Below, one piece after another: positions 25,626 through 34,980 of a stretch of 60,336 bases of DNA. Source of the stretch: an uncultured Akkermansia sp. (GTDB lineage: Bacteria; Verrucomicrobiota; Verrucomicrobiia; Verrucomicrobiales; Akkermansiaceae); NCBI GenBank assembly GCA_947626635.1, contig CANQSY010000002.1, positions 1 through 60,336 of the forward strand, read 5' to 3'. Every line of letters begins with the position of its first letter. Within the stretch, counting starts at the first letter, position 1. Made by a program: the position numbers and the translations under genes. The notes beneath the pieces were generated by a model. The model had not been told where the DNA came from, made no database searches, and worked only from the letters and a program-made list of their open reading frames with translations.

Positions 25626-27302
25626 TCAGGCGTTGTACATTTTCACGTAGTACTCATCCGCCATGCGGTCAGAATCGAATGCCGGGATGATATCATGCAT
25701 CGCGTTGAATACAAGACCCGTCCAACCGTCCGGGTCATCGTAGTAAAGCGGCAATACCTTCGTCTCCAGCAGGCTGTAAAAGTTATCCCGGTCAGAGCGG
25801 TCCCGCGCCTCTACAGGCAGACCCGCCTTCGCCTCCGGGATAATGAAGCAATTCTGTCCATCGCGGGCGAACTCACGCACCCATCCATCGTTCGTCGAAA
25901 CGGTAATGGAACCGTTCATGGTAGCCGACATCCCGGAGGTGCCGGAAGCCTCACGGGTAACGACTGGGTTGTTCAGCCAGATATCGGACCCGTTTTTAAG
26001 AAGGCGGGAAAGTTCAAGCTCATAACCCGTCAGCACGGCGCAGCGCGGGTACTTGTTGCTCAACTCATTGAGCTTGTTGAAAATGTCGACCGCCGCAAAA
26101 TCCGTCGGGTACGGCTTCCCGGCCCATATCATCTGCACCGGGCGATTGGTGCGTTGCAGCATGCGCTCGAACATGACGGGATTCTCCGTGATAAGAGCCG
26201 GCCGCTTGTAGGCAGCGAAGCGGCGTGCCCATACGATCGTCAGAGTATCTTGATCAAAGAGGTGTCCGGTCTGCTCCCCGACAACGCGGAAAAGGTCCTT
26301 TTTCAATGCGCGTTTGCGAGCCCGGAAAGCTTTCTTATCGCCTTCGCGGAAGGCTTCCGCCAACTCAGGATCCTGCCAGTAATCTTTGTTTTGTGCATTC
26401 GTGACATGCGTGATGGGACAAATATCGGTGTATCCCTGCCACATTTGGCGAGAAACTTCTCCATGGAGGGCGGAGACCCCGTTGGCGATATGAGAGAGAC
26501 GCAGAGCCGCCAAAGTATAGTTAAAGGTTTGCTCGTCGTGGTCCAGTTTCAGCATACTGCGCACCTGGTCCAGCGAAAGTCCGTCAAAGAAAGAGAAGTT
26601 GGCCATGAGATTGATGTCCATCTTTTCGTTGCCGGCTTCCTCCGGGGTATGAGTAGTAAAGACGAAGCGGCGCCGCACCTCATCCACATCGCCGCCGTTG
26701 CGCGCCAGCATGTTGAAGGCCGCCCCAATGGCATGCGCTTCATTCATGTGGTAGATTTCCGGCTCTACGCCAAGTTCTTCAAACAGTCGCGCCCCACCCT
26801 GACCGAGCACGATATATTGGGAGATACGCGTCATCGGGTTCGAGTCGTACAACCTCTGAGTGATGCTTCGACTCATTGCATCGTTTTCCGGCAAATCCGT
26901 CGTCAGGAAAAACATCGGGGCCGTTCCAAAGGTCTCTGCCCTTAGGAACAGAGCCTTCACCCACACGGGAGAATTGCACACGCGGATGAGGAATTTAATG
27001 TTGTGATCCTCAAGGAACGTGTAGTCACGACGACGATACTGGGCCGCCATCGAGCCATCCTCTGCGCGGATTTGGCTGTAGTATCCGTAGGACCAAAGGA
27101 TGCCGACACCAACAAGATTTTGGTGCAAAGCCCCGGCTGAACGCATATGTGAACCTGCCAGGTAGCCCAACCCGCCCGAGTAAATCTTGAAGACATTGTC
27201 TATCGCGTACTCCATGCAAAAGTAGGCTACGGACTTCGCGTACTTCGGGTCAATATCGTATGGGTGCGCGTACTGTGCGGGTAAAAAGGATTGTGTGCTC
27301 AT
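25626..27302 (-). CDS. GT35 alpha-glucan phosphorylase homologue, PLP lysine replaced
   Basis: 558 residues from the ATG at 27302; an in-frame GTG at 27347 lies one base after a -10-like TATAAG and is unlikely to be used. The GT35 signatures are an N-terminal FCMEYAIDNVFKIYSGGLGYLAG, a central HMNEAHAIGA and WARRFAAYKRP, and WLNNPVVTREASGTSGM near residue 450. In phosphorylases this last block continues with the lysine that binds pyridoxal phosphate (GTSGMK or GTGNMK). Here residue 459 is Ser (GMSATMN). The protein is shorter than classical GlgP (about 800) and than the TIGR02094 type with an N-terminal DUF3417. It might be inactive, regulatory, or use another mechanism. It lies upstream of the carboxynorspermidine-type gene. 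Confidence 0.8.
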   Translation of the reverse strand: MSTQSFLPAQYAHPYDIDPKYAKSVAYFCMEYAIDNVFKIYSGGLGYLAGSHMRSAGALHQNLVGVGILWSYGYYSQIRAEDGSMAAQYRRRDYTFLEDHNIKFLIRVCNSPVWVKALFLRAETFGTAPMFFLTTDLPENDAMSRSITQRLYDSNPMTRISQYIVLGQGGARLFEELGVEPEIYHMNEAHAIGAAFNMLARNGGDVDEVRRRFVFTTHTPEEAGNEKMDINLMANFSFFDGLSLDQVRSMLKLDHDEQTFNYTLAALRLSHIANGVSALHGEVSRQMWQGYTDICPITHVTNAQNKDYWQDPELAEAFREGDKKAFRARKRALKKDLFRVVGEQTGHLFDQDTLTIVWARRFAAYKRPALITENPVMFERMLQRTNRPVQMIWAGKPYPTDFAAVDIFNKLNELSNKYPRCAVLTGYELELSRLLKNGSDIWLNNPVVTREASGTSGMSATMNGSITVSTNDGWVREFARDGQNCFIIPEAKAGLPVEARDRSDRDNFYSLLETKVLPLYYDDPDGWTGLVFNAMHDIIPAFDSDRMADEYYVKMYNA

Positions 27303-27473
27303 GATCGATGCGTCTTGCTTCCCTTTCTTGTAAAAAAGGGGTTTCACTCTTATACACCATATTCCTCCCGTAGAAAAGCAAAATTAACGGCATAACACAG
27401 CTTTCGCGTCGTTACGGACGACCGCACGAAAAAGACAGCGCCCGTGTGTCGCCGGCGCAGAAATAGTCCGGTC

Positions 27474-28313
27474 CTATCGCCGCTGCGGCGGCAGCTTGGG
27501 ACCCATAGGACCATGCGCGGGCGGACGGTTGGAAGGGAGATGCCAAGCAGGAGGGCGGGGAGGGGGCGGGGCCGGGCGAACCCTGATGGGAGGGAGAACA
27601 ATGGGATTGTTACGGTAGATCGGCACGTAGGTAGGTTCTGAAATGACAACGGTAGAGGGGGGCGCCTGTTGCCGGGTGAGCTGTTCGCACTTCTTCTTGT
27701 AAGTTTGCAGGGAATCCTGTGCCGTTTTGAGTTCGGTGCGGGTCCGGACCAGTTCTTCATTGAGGGCGTCGTATTTTTCGCGCGTACGACGATTCTCCTG
27801 CCGCTCCTCCTCCATGCGCGCGGCGAGAGACTGCGCGTCTTTTTCGTAATTCTCCGCCTCAACGGTCAGGTTGCAGCGCAGGGCCTCCCGGCGGTTCCAT
27901 TCTGCGGCAAGGTACTCAGCTGTTGCGGCAGAGAGCGTCTCCCACGAGCTGAGGAGGGCAAGTACATCGGCGCCGGAGAGATAGCGGGGAGTCAGTTTGC
28001 TGACAGCAAGAGCCTCGCGCTGCCGGGCAATTAGTTTTTCCTGGGCCTTTTGTGTCTCTATCTTCTCGAGCCGTGCTTGCTCACGACGCATCTGCACAGC
28101 CTGCGGAGTGAGGTCCAATTTCTGCTGCAAATCCGGCAACAAGCGGTCAAACTTCACTCTTTGCACGCCTTCGCTGTGACTGATGATCGCAGAGTCGTCA
28201 TCTTTGCGCACCACGCGCGCATCACGTAACAGGGTCCCATCCGCCAGGGTGATGTCTTCCGCCGAACACATCCCGACGACCAGCACAACGAGGAGAAAAA
28301 GGGCCCTTATCAT
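27474..28313 (-). CDS. Secreted coiled-coil protein with proline-rich tail
   Basis: 279 residues. A signal peptide (about 1-18, before EDITL) precedes a short beta region of the type DGTLLRDARVVRKDDDSAIISHSEGVQRV, a pattern common in exported proteins of this phylum. A coiled coil rich in Glu, Arg and Gln (about 60-215) and a Pro-rich C-terminus (about 240-279, PPPPRPPAW) follow. The start overlaps the stop of the ankyrin gene by four bases (ATGA), so the pair is translationally coupled. Function unknown; a cell-envelope scaffold is conceivable. Confidence 0.7.
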   Translation of the reverse strand: MIRALFLLVVLVVGMCSAEDITLADGTLLRDARVVRKDDDSAIISHSEGVQRVKFDRLLPDLQQKLDLTPQAVQMRREQARLEKIETQKAQEKLIARQREALAVSKLTPRYLSGADVLALLSSWETLSAATAEYLAAEWNRREALRCNLTVEAENYEKDAQSLAARMEEERQENRRTREKYDALNEELVRTRTELKTAQDSLQTYKKKCEQLTRQQAPPSTVVISEPTYVPIYRNNPIVLPPIRVRPAPPPPRPPAWHLPSNRPPAHGPMGPKLPPQRR

Positions 28314-29113
28314 GGCAGGAAAGACGAGGTTGGTTCCGGCGAAGTCGGAGTGAAGAGTTGTTCCATCTGCTCCGTGCGAGCGTATTCTTCCGCACGAAGA
28401 CCTGCTGCGTCCCGCAATTTCGGGTCCGCCCCTTTCTCCAAGAGCAACTTCACTGCCTCCGGCCGGCCGGACTGAACGGCTTGGATGAGCGCCGTGCTAC
28501 CTTCTTCATCACGTGTATCCACCGGAGCCCCACGCATAATGAGCCACTTCATCGCGTCGCAGCACCCATTCTGCGCAGCCGCCACCAGCAGCGGCACCCC
28601 GTTGCTCACCGCCGTCGCTTGAAGTCCTACCCGCGCTAAACAGTCCAGCACCCCGACCCGGTTCCCCTCCGCCGCACGCCGTCCGGCTTCGTTAATGACT
28701 TCATCGGATGGACCGGAGGTATCAATGATGTGACGGACAACTTCCTCCTTGCCGAGGGCTGCCGCTCGGGTAAAAAGACATTCGCCCTCCTCATCACGAG
28801 CAAAGGGGTCATCCTGTCTCTGCGCTTCCCGACGGAAAGCAGTCTCCTCCTCGCCCAACGGCATGAATCTTACCGCCCATATCCCGCACCCTATCATAAG
28901 AAACACCGCCGCCCACACCACCTGCATCAACACCCTTCTCCGCACCAACGCTCCCGCCAACGCCAACGCTCCATTCACTACCACCGCAGTCGTGCACAAA
29001 GCTATTAACCACCCATCCGACTGACCCTCTCCAACTCCTTCCCCAAAAAACGACCGCACAACCACCACGACGATGATCGCCACGAAGATGATCAGATTAA
29101 AAAGATTCTTCAT
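28310..29113 (-). CDS. Membrane-anchored ankyrin-repeat protein
   Basis: 267 residues. Three hydrophobic segments lie in the first 95 residues (about 3-20, 34-58, 66-84), then a soluble domain with about four ankyrin repeats (about 110-245; clear units are NGVPLLVAAAQNGCCDAMKWLI and STALIQAVQSGRPEAVKLLLEKGADP). The C-terminus is Pro/Ser/Thr-rich. Ankyrin repeats mediate protein contacts; partner unknown. It is first in a two-gene operon with the secreted coiled-coil protein and has a clear promoter at 29122-29150. AGGAGATC before the ATG is Shine-Dalgarno-like, though the promoter spacing would leave almost no leader. Confidence 0.75.
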   Translation of the reverse strand: MKNLFNLIIFVAIIVVVVVRSFFGEGVGEGQSDGWLIALCTTAVVVNGALALAGALVRRRVLMQVVWAAVFLMIGCGIWAVRFMPLGEEETAFRREAQRQDDPFARDEEGECLFTRAAALGKEEVVRHIIDTSGPSDEVINEAGRRAAEGNRVGVLDCLARVGLQATAVSNGVPLLVAAAQNGCCDAMKWLIMRGAPVDTRDEEGSTALIQAVQSGRPEAVKLLLEKGADPKLRDAAGLRAEEYARTEQMEQLFTPTSPEPTSSFLP

Positions 29114-29121
29114 GATCTCCT

Positions 29122-29150
29122 CTTATACCAAATACGCCCGCTCGTCTCAA
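29122..29150 (-). promoter_or_regulatory. Leaderless-type promoter of the ankyrin operon
   Basis: On the minus strand: TTGAGA (29145-29150), 17-bp spacer ending in TGG, TATAAG (29122-29127), eight bases, ATG at 29113. Confidence 0.65.
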
Positions 29151-29252
29151 GGAAATTCCTTGTCCTTCTCCATCTTTGCACACGATCCCTCTCACCGAAA
29201 AAGAGAGCCTCTTGGAAAACCGCTCCGCCGTCCGGCAGACTCCTGCGGACAA

Positions 29253-31148
29253 TTAACTCACCAGCCCCTTCAGGAGGAGCTCGGCATTATTCTGCGTTTT
29301 CCGAATATTCTCAAGGAGCAGTTCAAGAGCCTCCCAACCGGGATGACTTGCGAGCTGCCGGCGCAACTGCAGCACTCGGGACATCTCATCCGGATGATAG
29401 AGGCGATCATCATTGCGGGTGCCGCTCTGGGCAAGGGCAATGGCGGGGTAAATACGGCGCTCGGCGAGCTCGCGGTCGAGTCGGATCTCCATGTTGCCGG
29501 TTCCCTTAAATTCCTCGAAGATGATTTCATCCATCCGCGACTCTGTATCCACGAGGCAAGTGGCTATGATGGTAAGGCTGCCGCCTTCTTCTACATTACG
29601 TGCCGCGCCAAAAAATTTCCGGGGTTTCTCGAGGGCCTTGGAATCCAGCCCTCCGCTCATCGTTCGTCCACCTGTGGCATTTGCATTGTAGCCGCGTGCT
29701 AGCCGGGTCAATGAATCGAGCAGAATGACGACATCTTTTCCCTGCTCCACGAGGCGACGCGCCCGCTCCAGGACAACATCGCTGAGTTGCTCGTGCCGGC
29801 GAGACGTCTCGTCAAACGTGGAGGCAAAAACCGGCACCTTCACGGTCTCCTCAAAATCCGTCACCTCTTCCGGTCTCTCATCCAGCAGCAATACCAGCAA
29901 CTGCGACTCCGGATAATTCGCCCGCAAGGACTTCGCGATCGTCTTGAGCAGGATGGTCTTTCCGCCTCGCGGAGGCGCCACCAGCAAGGCTCTCTGCCCC
30001 ATGCCGAGCGGTGCCACGAGATCAAGCAATCTCATGGCCGGGGACTTGATATCCACGTTTTCAAGGATGAGTCGCCGGGTCGGAATGAGCGCGGTAAGGG
30101 CTTCGAAGTCTTTTTTCTGTTCAAATTCCGAGGCCGGCACACCTTCGATTTCCACAATATCTGCCGCACACAGGGGCTGCTCCGGGCGATGGGGAGAGGC
30201 GACGCGTACCTTTACCTTGTTTCCCGGACGCAGCCCATGGCGCTCCATCATGTCCGGGTTGATCTGGACATCGTCCTCACCGGGACGGAAACTGCATTCC
30301 TCGTAGCGCAGCACATATTGCCGCGGGTACCGTCCGTAATCGATGACCCCCGTGGAATAGACCTGACTTCCTTCCGCACAGCACGTGCGCGCCAATCCCT
30401 CAATGATCCGCCTGCGCGTCAGGTCGCCCGTCATGTTTCTGGCAGCCGCCCCTTCCGCCATTTTCTGCAAGTCCGGGTAGCTGTGTGCATGCAGCTCATT
30501 GATATCAAGCACTATAGACTTGGCGCGGTGAGCCTTGGCATCACGTTCAATTTCTGCCTCATAAAAGGTCCTCACCTGAGCCTCCAGTTGCTCTCTACCG
30601 CCCTCATTCCAAAATACGTAATCAGCCTTGTCGATTTTTTCTTGGGTTGTCCCCTGCACCTGGATCATCTTCTTGGCCACTTCCTCATCTATTCCGCCCC
30701 TCTCCTTGAGTCTCTCGAGTTGCGTCTCCGGCGTCAGCGCCACGGTGCACACTTTGTCCGCTGACACATGCACCAGCTTGCTTTCAAAAAACAGAGGAAT
30801 ATCGGCAAGGAAGGTGTGAACTTCCCCTCCCTGGCGGGCAGCAGCCTGCTCTTCGTTGCACATCTGCGCCAACTTCGGATGGACAATGCCCTCCAATTGG
30901 GCTCGTCCTTGAGCATCTTCCGTCACGACTTTTCTTAAAAATTCCCGGTCTACCGTCCCTTGATCATTCAACGCGTGCGGTCCAAACGCCGCCACCAAAT
31001 CGCGCGAGACCTTCCCCGCCGCATACAACTCTTCCACCGCCCGATCACAGTCAAACACCCGCAAGCCCTCTCCACACATCTCCTGCAGCATTCGTACAAC
31101 TGTACTCTTGCCGGAGGCTATTCCTCCTGTTACTACGATTACCTTCAC
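29253..31148 (-). CDS. coaE-rho: Fused dephospho-CoA kinase and transcription termination factor Rho
   Basis: 631 residues from a GTG at 31148 (a start at ATG 31157 would add three residues, but the promoter -10 spans 31156-31161). Residues 1-205 are a complete-looking CoaE: P-loop GGIASGKST (8-16), FDCDRA, IVHPKL and [10 protein letters not shown]. Residues from about 225 are Rho: an RNA-binding domain ([28 protein letters not shown]), hinge [20 protein letters not shown]-loop [45 protein letters not shown] and [11 protein letters not shown] with the Q/R loops. Both halves keep catalytic motifs. CoaE makes CoA from dephospho-CoA; Rho is the hexameric RNA translocase ending transcription. The two run in one frame with no stop. 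Such fusions may occur elsewhere in Verrucomicrobiota, which I cannot check. Confidence 0.92.
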   Translation of the reverse strand: MKVIVVTGGIASGKSTVVRMLQEMCGEGLRVFDCDRAVEELYAAGKVSRDLVAAFGPHALNDQGTVDREFLRKVVTEDAQGRAQLEGIVHPKLAQMCNEEQAAARQGGEVHTFLADIPLFFESKLVHVSADKVCTVALTPETQLERLKERGGIDEEVAKKMIQVQGTTQEKIDKADYVFWNEGGREQLEAQVRTFYEAEIERDAKAHRAKSIVLDINELHAHSYPDLQKMAEGAAARNMTGDLTRRRIIEGLARTCCAEGSQVYSTGVIDYGRYPRQYVLRYEECSFRPGEDDVQINPDMMERHGLRPGNKVKVRVASPHRPEQPLCAADIVEIEGVPASEFEQKKDFEALTALIPTRRLILENVDIKSPAMRLLDLVAPLGMGQRALLVAPPRGGKTILLKTIAKSLRANYPESQLLVLLLDERPEEVTDFEETVKVPVFASTFDETSRRHEQLSDVVLERARRLVEQGKDVVILLDSLTRLARGYNANATGGRTMSGGLDSKALEKPRKFFGAARNVEEGGSLTIIATCLVDTESRMDEIIFEEFKGTGNMEIRLDRELAERRIYPAIALAQSGTRNDDRLYHPDEMSRVLQLRRQLASHPGWEALELLLENIRKTQNNAELLLKGLVS

Positions 31149-31155
31149 GCCCGCC

Positions 31156-31184
31156 ATCCTACCACGTCACGGCTCCTACCGCAA
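31156..31184 (-). promoter_or_regulatory. Leaderless-type promoter of coaE-rho
   Basis: On the minus strand: TTGCGG (31179-31184), 17-bp spacer ending in TGG, TAGGAT (31156-31161), seven bases, GTG at 31148. It decides for the GTG start over the ATG at 31157, which lies inside the -10 box. Confidence 0.6.
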
Positions 31185-31392
31185 GCCGAATTTCCCCCTC
31201 ACTCCTTACTTCGGAGGACAAATGGACGTGCACCGGGGTCATGACATAGAAAACTCGCCTTGCTCATCCCGAAACGACCGACATCGAAAGACGGCGCTTC
31301 AGGCGCGCCAAGGTGTCGGGGGTGTCCTCCCTCGTGCTTGCGGAAAACTCTCTACCTACCTATTCCGTAGATACGCTTGAGGGTTTCTGCGC

Positions 31393-31421
31393 TTGTAAAG
31401 GAGGGGCGAATATGGTAGGAT
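31393..31421 (+). promoter_or_regulatory. Near-leaderless promoter of the pheA operon
   Basis: TTGTAA (31393-31398), 17-bp spacer ending in TGG, TAGGAT (31416-31421), nine bases, ATG at 31431. A predicted leader is at most three bases. Confidence 0.6.
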
Positions 31422-31430
31422 TCGGGAAAG

Positions 31431-32501
31431 ATGAAGGAGATAGCTAAACTCAGGGAGCAGATAGACGAGATAGACAGCTCCATCGTGGAACTGCTTAAAC
31501 GGCGTATGGAGTGCGTGCATCGGGTGGGGGAGATCAAAGCAGAGGAGAATGCGGCGCTATTTGTGCCGGAACGAGAGAGTGCACAACGGGAAAAGCTCAT
31601 CCGGATGAATGCAGGCGTCCTGCCGGAGGGGGCCCTCCTGAACATCTACCGTCAGATCATCAGTTGCGGCTATCTGCTGGAAGGAGGGCTGCGCATCGGC
31701 TACCTGGGACCGGAGGGCACATGGAGTCACCAAGCGGCTCTTGCCCGCTTCGGCGACAGCGTTCAGCTCATGCCCTTCCCCTCCTTTTCCCACGTATTTG
31801 AGGCAACGGAGCGCGGCGAGGTCGATTATGCCGTGGTGCCCATTGAGAACAGCACGGACGGATTCGTGACGCAAGCGATGGACCTGCTCATGGCAAGTCG
31901 CTCGCTGCGAATTTGCGCGCAAACGCATCTGCGGGTGCAAAATTGTTTGCTGACCAACGTGGCGCGAGAGAAGGTAACGGTCATCTATTCGCACCCGCAA
32001 GTGCTGGGACAATGTCGGCGCTGGCTACAACAAAATTTTCCCCATGCGGAACAGATTTCCACCGCCTCCACCGCCGCCGCCGCCAAGCTGGCGCTCCGAG
32101 ACGAGAAAAAGGGTTCTGCGGCGCTGGGCAGCAGACTGGTGGGCGAACTATACGGTCTGGCCGTTGCGGAATCAAACATTCAGGACGTTGCATCCAACAC
32201 CACCCGTTTTGCCGTCATTGGTACCCAACTCACCCATCCTACCGGCAAAGACCGCACGACCATTTGCTTCGGCGTGCCCCATACCGCAGGCTCGCTCGCG
32301 GATGTGCTCATGCTCTTCAAGCAACACGGCATTAACATCTACTGCATTGACTCACGCCCGGCGCGCCACACCTCATGGGAATACCTCTTCTCCATCGATG
32401 TTGAGGGGCACGAAGAAGCAGAGCCTCTGAAGGGATGTCTGGAAGAGGTGCGCCGCAACGCGCCGATGCTTAAGGTTCTGGGTTCCTACCCGGAGCAGTG
32501 A
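31431..32501 (+). CDS. pheA: Chorismate mutase/prephenate dehydratase (P-protein)
   Basis: 356 residues in three parts: an AroQ chorismate mutase domain (about 1-85; LREQIDEIDSSIVELLKRR), a prephenate dehydratase domain (about 90-270; YLGPEGTWSHQAA, VVPIENSTDG, SNTTRFAVIG with the catalytic Thr), and an ACT regulatory domain (about 280-355; GSLADVL, IDSRPARHTSWEYLFSID). It makes phenylpyruvate from chorismate; the ACT domain normally senses phenylalanine, and the ESRP-type motif is present as DSRP. It begins a six-gene operon ending at 37517. Confidence 0.95.
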   Translation: MKEIAKLREQIDEIDSSIVELLKRRMECVHRVGEIKAEENAALFVPERESAQREKLIRMNAGVLPEGALLNIYRQIISCGYLLEGGLRIGYLGPEGTWSHQAALARFGDSVQLMPFPSFSHVFEATERGEVDYAVVPIENSTDGFVTQAMDLLMASRSLRICAQTHLRVQNCLLTNVAREKVTVIYSHPQVLGQCRRWLQQNFPHAEQISTASTAAAAKLALRDEKKGSAALGSRLVGELYGLAVAESNIQDVASNTTRFAVIGTQLTHPTGKDRTTICFGVPHTAGSLADVLMLFKQHGINIYCIDSRPARHTSWEYLFSIDVEGHEEAEPLKGCLEEVRRNAPMLKVLGSYPEQ

Positions 32502-32531
32502 GGAAACGACGTATGACCCTGAAATCGTAAA

Positions 32532-33506
32532 ATGTCCTTTACACCGAACCAGGCTCTTGAACTGCTCAAGAGAGCGCACGTCACCGGACGGATGCCCCAT
32601 GCCCTCCTCCTTGTCGGCGACAAAGAAGCCGGCGCGCACACCCTTGCCCTGCGCCTTGCTGAGTACCTGGATGGCGCGCATGCCGAATCCCTTGAGCACC
32701 TCATCCACCCCCTCGTGCGCATTATTCGTCCCGGATCAAAAATTCGCACCATCACCATTGACGCCGTACGCAGCGTAGAGCCGTTTCTCTCCCTGCGCGT
32801 CCAGCCGGAGGAAACAAAGCTGGTTATCGTGATGGAAGCCGACCGATTGACCGATGACTCCGCCAACGCCTTCCTGAAAACATTGGAGGAACCGCCGCCG
32901 CAGACCCTGATCATCCTCATCACCGAGATGCCGGGACGTTTGCTGCCGACGATCCTATCGCGTTGCATCCGTCTGGATCTGCCGACACCGGGGACCAAAC
33001 TCCATCTTGGCGAGACGCAAAAACGATTTTTGCCCGCACTGAAAGAGGCCTTACGCGAACTCGGAAGCGATGTAGCGGCTCTTGCCTTACGAGCCGACTT
33101 CCAGGCTCTTATGACCGAATTGCGTGAAGAAATAACCGAACGGATCAGCTCTACCTTGAAAGCTGAGGCCAAGATGATCGCTGAAGGCACTGATATCCGC
33201 GACTGGGAGGCTCGACAGAAGGACGTCACCACGGCGTTGATTGAAACGGAATATCTGGGCACACGCGCGCAGGCTCTCGAGCTCATCAGCCTCTGTTTGG
33301 GGCAGGCCGTGCTGTTGGCGGTCCACGCGCCGGATGTCCACCCCGTGGTGCCGGAGCTCGCGGAGATTGCGGCAAAGTTCACCGTGGCCGACCTTCTGCG
33401 AAGAATGCGTGCCGTGGAAGAGCTTAAGAAAAATCTCAGTTTTAACGTGCAGGAAGCATTAGCACTGGACGCAGGATTTACTCAAATAATCGGAACAACC
33501 CTATGA
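32532..33506 (+). CDS. holB: DNA polymerase III delta' subunit-like clamp-loader protein
   Basis: 324 residues. An AAA+ clamp-loader fold is indicated by HALLLVGDKEAGAHTLA, where the P-loop is degenerate (no GKT), VIVMEADRLTDDSANAFLKTLEEPPPQTLIILITEMP, and TILSRCIRLDL carrying the SRC arginine-finger motif. Loss of the P-loop with an intact SRC is characteristic of delta'. Zinc-binding cysteines of classical delta'/gamma are absent. Second gene of the pheA operon, with the yicC start overlapping its stop by four bases. Confidence 0.8.
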   Translation: MSFTPNQALELLKRAHVTGRMPHALLLVGDKEAGAHTLALRLAEYLDGAHAESLEHLIHPLVRIIRPGSKIRTITIDAVRSVEPFLSLRVQPEETKLVIVMEADRLTDDSANAFLKTLEEPPPQTLIILITEMPGRLLPTILSRCIRLDLPTPGTKLHLGETQKRFLPALKEALRELGSDVAALALRADFQALMTELREEITERISSTLKAEAKMIAEGTDIRDWEARQKDVTTALIETEYLGTRAQALELISLCLGQAVLLAVHAPDVHPVVPELAEIAAKFTVADLLRRMRAVEELKKNLSFNVQEALALDAGFTQIIGTTL

Positions 33507-34387
33507 ACAGCATGACCGGATTCGGAGCCGCCTCGGCGGCTCTGCGTGGTTTGACCCTTTCTGTCGAGGTCAGCGGCGTGAACCGTAAACAAGCCGAAAT
33601 CATCGTCAATCTTCCGCGCGCGCTCAGCGACTTGGAACCCCGCGTCCGTCAAGCCGCAATCGCCGCCATCAATCGCGGACGTCTCACGATATCCGTCAGT
33701 TTAACGGAAAACCTCTCGGCAAACTCCGGCGATGTTTTCACGCTGCATACCGAAAAGTTGCACGCCCTCTGCGCCAGATTGGACGAGGCTCGAAGCGCTA
33801 CGGGAAAGGACATACAGGTGAATCTGGAAGCCCTGTCTCGCTTTGGAATCATCACCAACGCCAGTGAGGAACTTCCTCCTTCCGCCGACGTGTGGGAGGA
33901 GGCTCTTGAAGCATCCCTTCGACAGGCTCTGGACGCATTTTGCGAGATGCGCGCGAGGGAAGGCAACAATCTCTGCAAGGATTTGCTCGACCGTCTGGAT
34001 ACTCTGTGTCAACTTCGCGAACTCATGAAACAGCAAGCGGCGGAAGTCCCAAAACACTACCGCGAGCAACTCTACAAGCGCCTCAGCGACCAGGGATTCG
34101 CTGCGGCATTGGACGATGAACGCGTGCTCAAAGAGCTTGCCCTGTTTGCCGACCGTTGTGATGTGAGCGAGGAAATGACGCGCCTTTCCTCCCACCTTGA
34201 ACAATTCCGCGCACTCTGTCTGAGCGAAGAAAGCGTCGGGCGCACCCTTGATTTTCTGTGCCAGGAAATCTTCCGCGAACTGAATACCACCGGCTCCAAA
34301 GCCAACAATGCCGAACTTGCCCAAACCGTTGTACGCGCTAAAACCGAACTTGAAAAAATACGAGAACAAGTCCAAAATGTCGAGTAA
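33503..34387 (+). CDS. yicC: YicC family endoribonuclease-like protein
   Basis: 294 residues. The opening MNSMTGFGAAS and VNRKQAEIIVNLPRAL (usually VNHRYLDI), GRLTISVSL, and the C-terminal block EIFRELNTTGSKANNAELAQTVVRAKTELEKIREQVQNVE with its conserved Glu residues identify YicC. E. coli YicC is reported to act on RNA, including a small RNA, with RNase features. The gene sits directly before gmk, a common order. It starts with ATGA overlapping the holB stop and its end overlaps gmk by 11 bases. Confidence 0.9.
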   Translation: MNSMTGFGAASAALRGLTLSVEVSGVNRKQAEIIVNLPRALSDLEPRVRQAAIAAINRGRLTISVSLTENLSANSGDVFTLHTEKLHALCARLDEARSATGKDIQVNLEALSRFGIITNASEELPPSADVWEEALEASLRQALDAFCEMRAREGNNLCKDLLDRLDTLCQLRELMKQQAAEVPKHYREQLYKRLSDQGFAAALDDERVLKELALFADRCDVSEEMTRLSSHLEQFRALCLSEESVGRTLDFLCQEIFRELNTTGSKANNAELAQTVVRAKTELEKIREQVQNVE

Positions 34388-34973
34388 ACAACTAGGAACC
34401 CTGCTCATCGTCTCCGGTCCGAGCGGCTGTGGGAAGACGACTCTCTGTCGACGTGCGGAGAAAGATGGTCTCACCGGCTACTCGATCTCATGCACAACGC
34501 GCGCGCCTCGCCCCGGCGAGGTCAATGGCGTCGATTACTTCTTCCTCACACAAGAGGAATTTGACTCCCGCGTGGCCACCGGTGATTTTCTCGAACACGC
34601 CTGCGTTCATGGCAACCACTACGGCACCCTCAAAAGCGAGGTCCTGCGTCTGCTGTCCGCCGGCAAAAACGTCGTCATGGACATCGACGTCCAGGGAGCT
34701 GCCAGCATCCGCGCTTGTCAGGATCCCGAAATCCGCCGCGCCTACGCCGATGTTTACATTCATGTGCCTTCAGAGGAGCTCGAGCACCGCTTGCGGGGAC
34801 GCGGAACGGACGCGGAGGAGGTCATCCTCTTGCGACTTCACAACGCAGCCATAGAGGACGCCCGCCGCGATGAATACCAGTATATCCTTAGTTCCGCTGA
34901 AAGAGAAGCCGACTACGCGCGATTCAAGGCACTGCTGACAAGCCTTGGTATGCGCACCCAACTGAAACGATAA
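34377..34973 (+). CDS. gmk: Guanylate kinase
   Basis: 198 residues from the ATG at 34377, overlapping the yicC stop. P-loop GPSGCGKTT at residues 14-22, SCTTRAPRPGEVNGVDYFF for GMP binding, EHACVHGNHYGT, and VMDIDVQGA are all in place. It phosphorylates GMP and dGMP with ATP. The length is standard. The yicC-gmk pair is conserved in many bacteria. Confidence 0.97.
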   Translation: MSSKQLGTLLIVSGPSGCGKTTLCRRAEKDGLTGYSISCTTRAPRPGEVNGVDYFFLTQEEFDSRVATGDFLEHACVHGNHYGTLKSEVLRLLSAGKNVVMDIDVQGAASIRACQDPEIRRAYADVYIHVPSEELEHRLRGRGTDAEEVILLRLHNAAIEDARRDEYQYILSSAEREADYARFKALLTSLGMRTQLKR

Positions 34974-34980
34974 GCAAGGC

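Noticed and set aside
25446-26945. A 499-codon open frame on the plus strand, opposite the phosphorylase homologue
   Set aside because: It is antisense to a gene with clear motifs, carries no recognisable domain and is rich in Arg/His/Val as shadow frames in GC-rich DNA are.
27350-27862. A 170-codon minus-strand frame in a different frame of the coiled-coil gene
   Set aside because: Arg/Pro-rich out-of-frame reading of the secreted coiled-coil gene.
29787-30764. A 325-codon plus-strand frame opposite coaE-rho
   Set aside because: Shadow of a well-supported gene; no family features or promoter.
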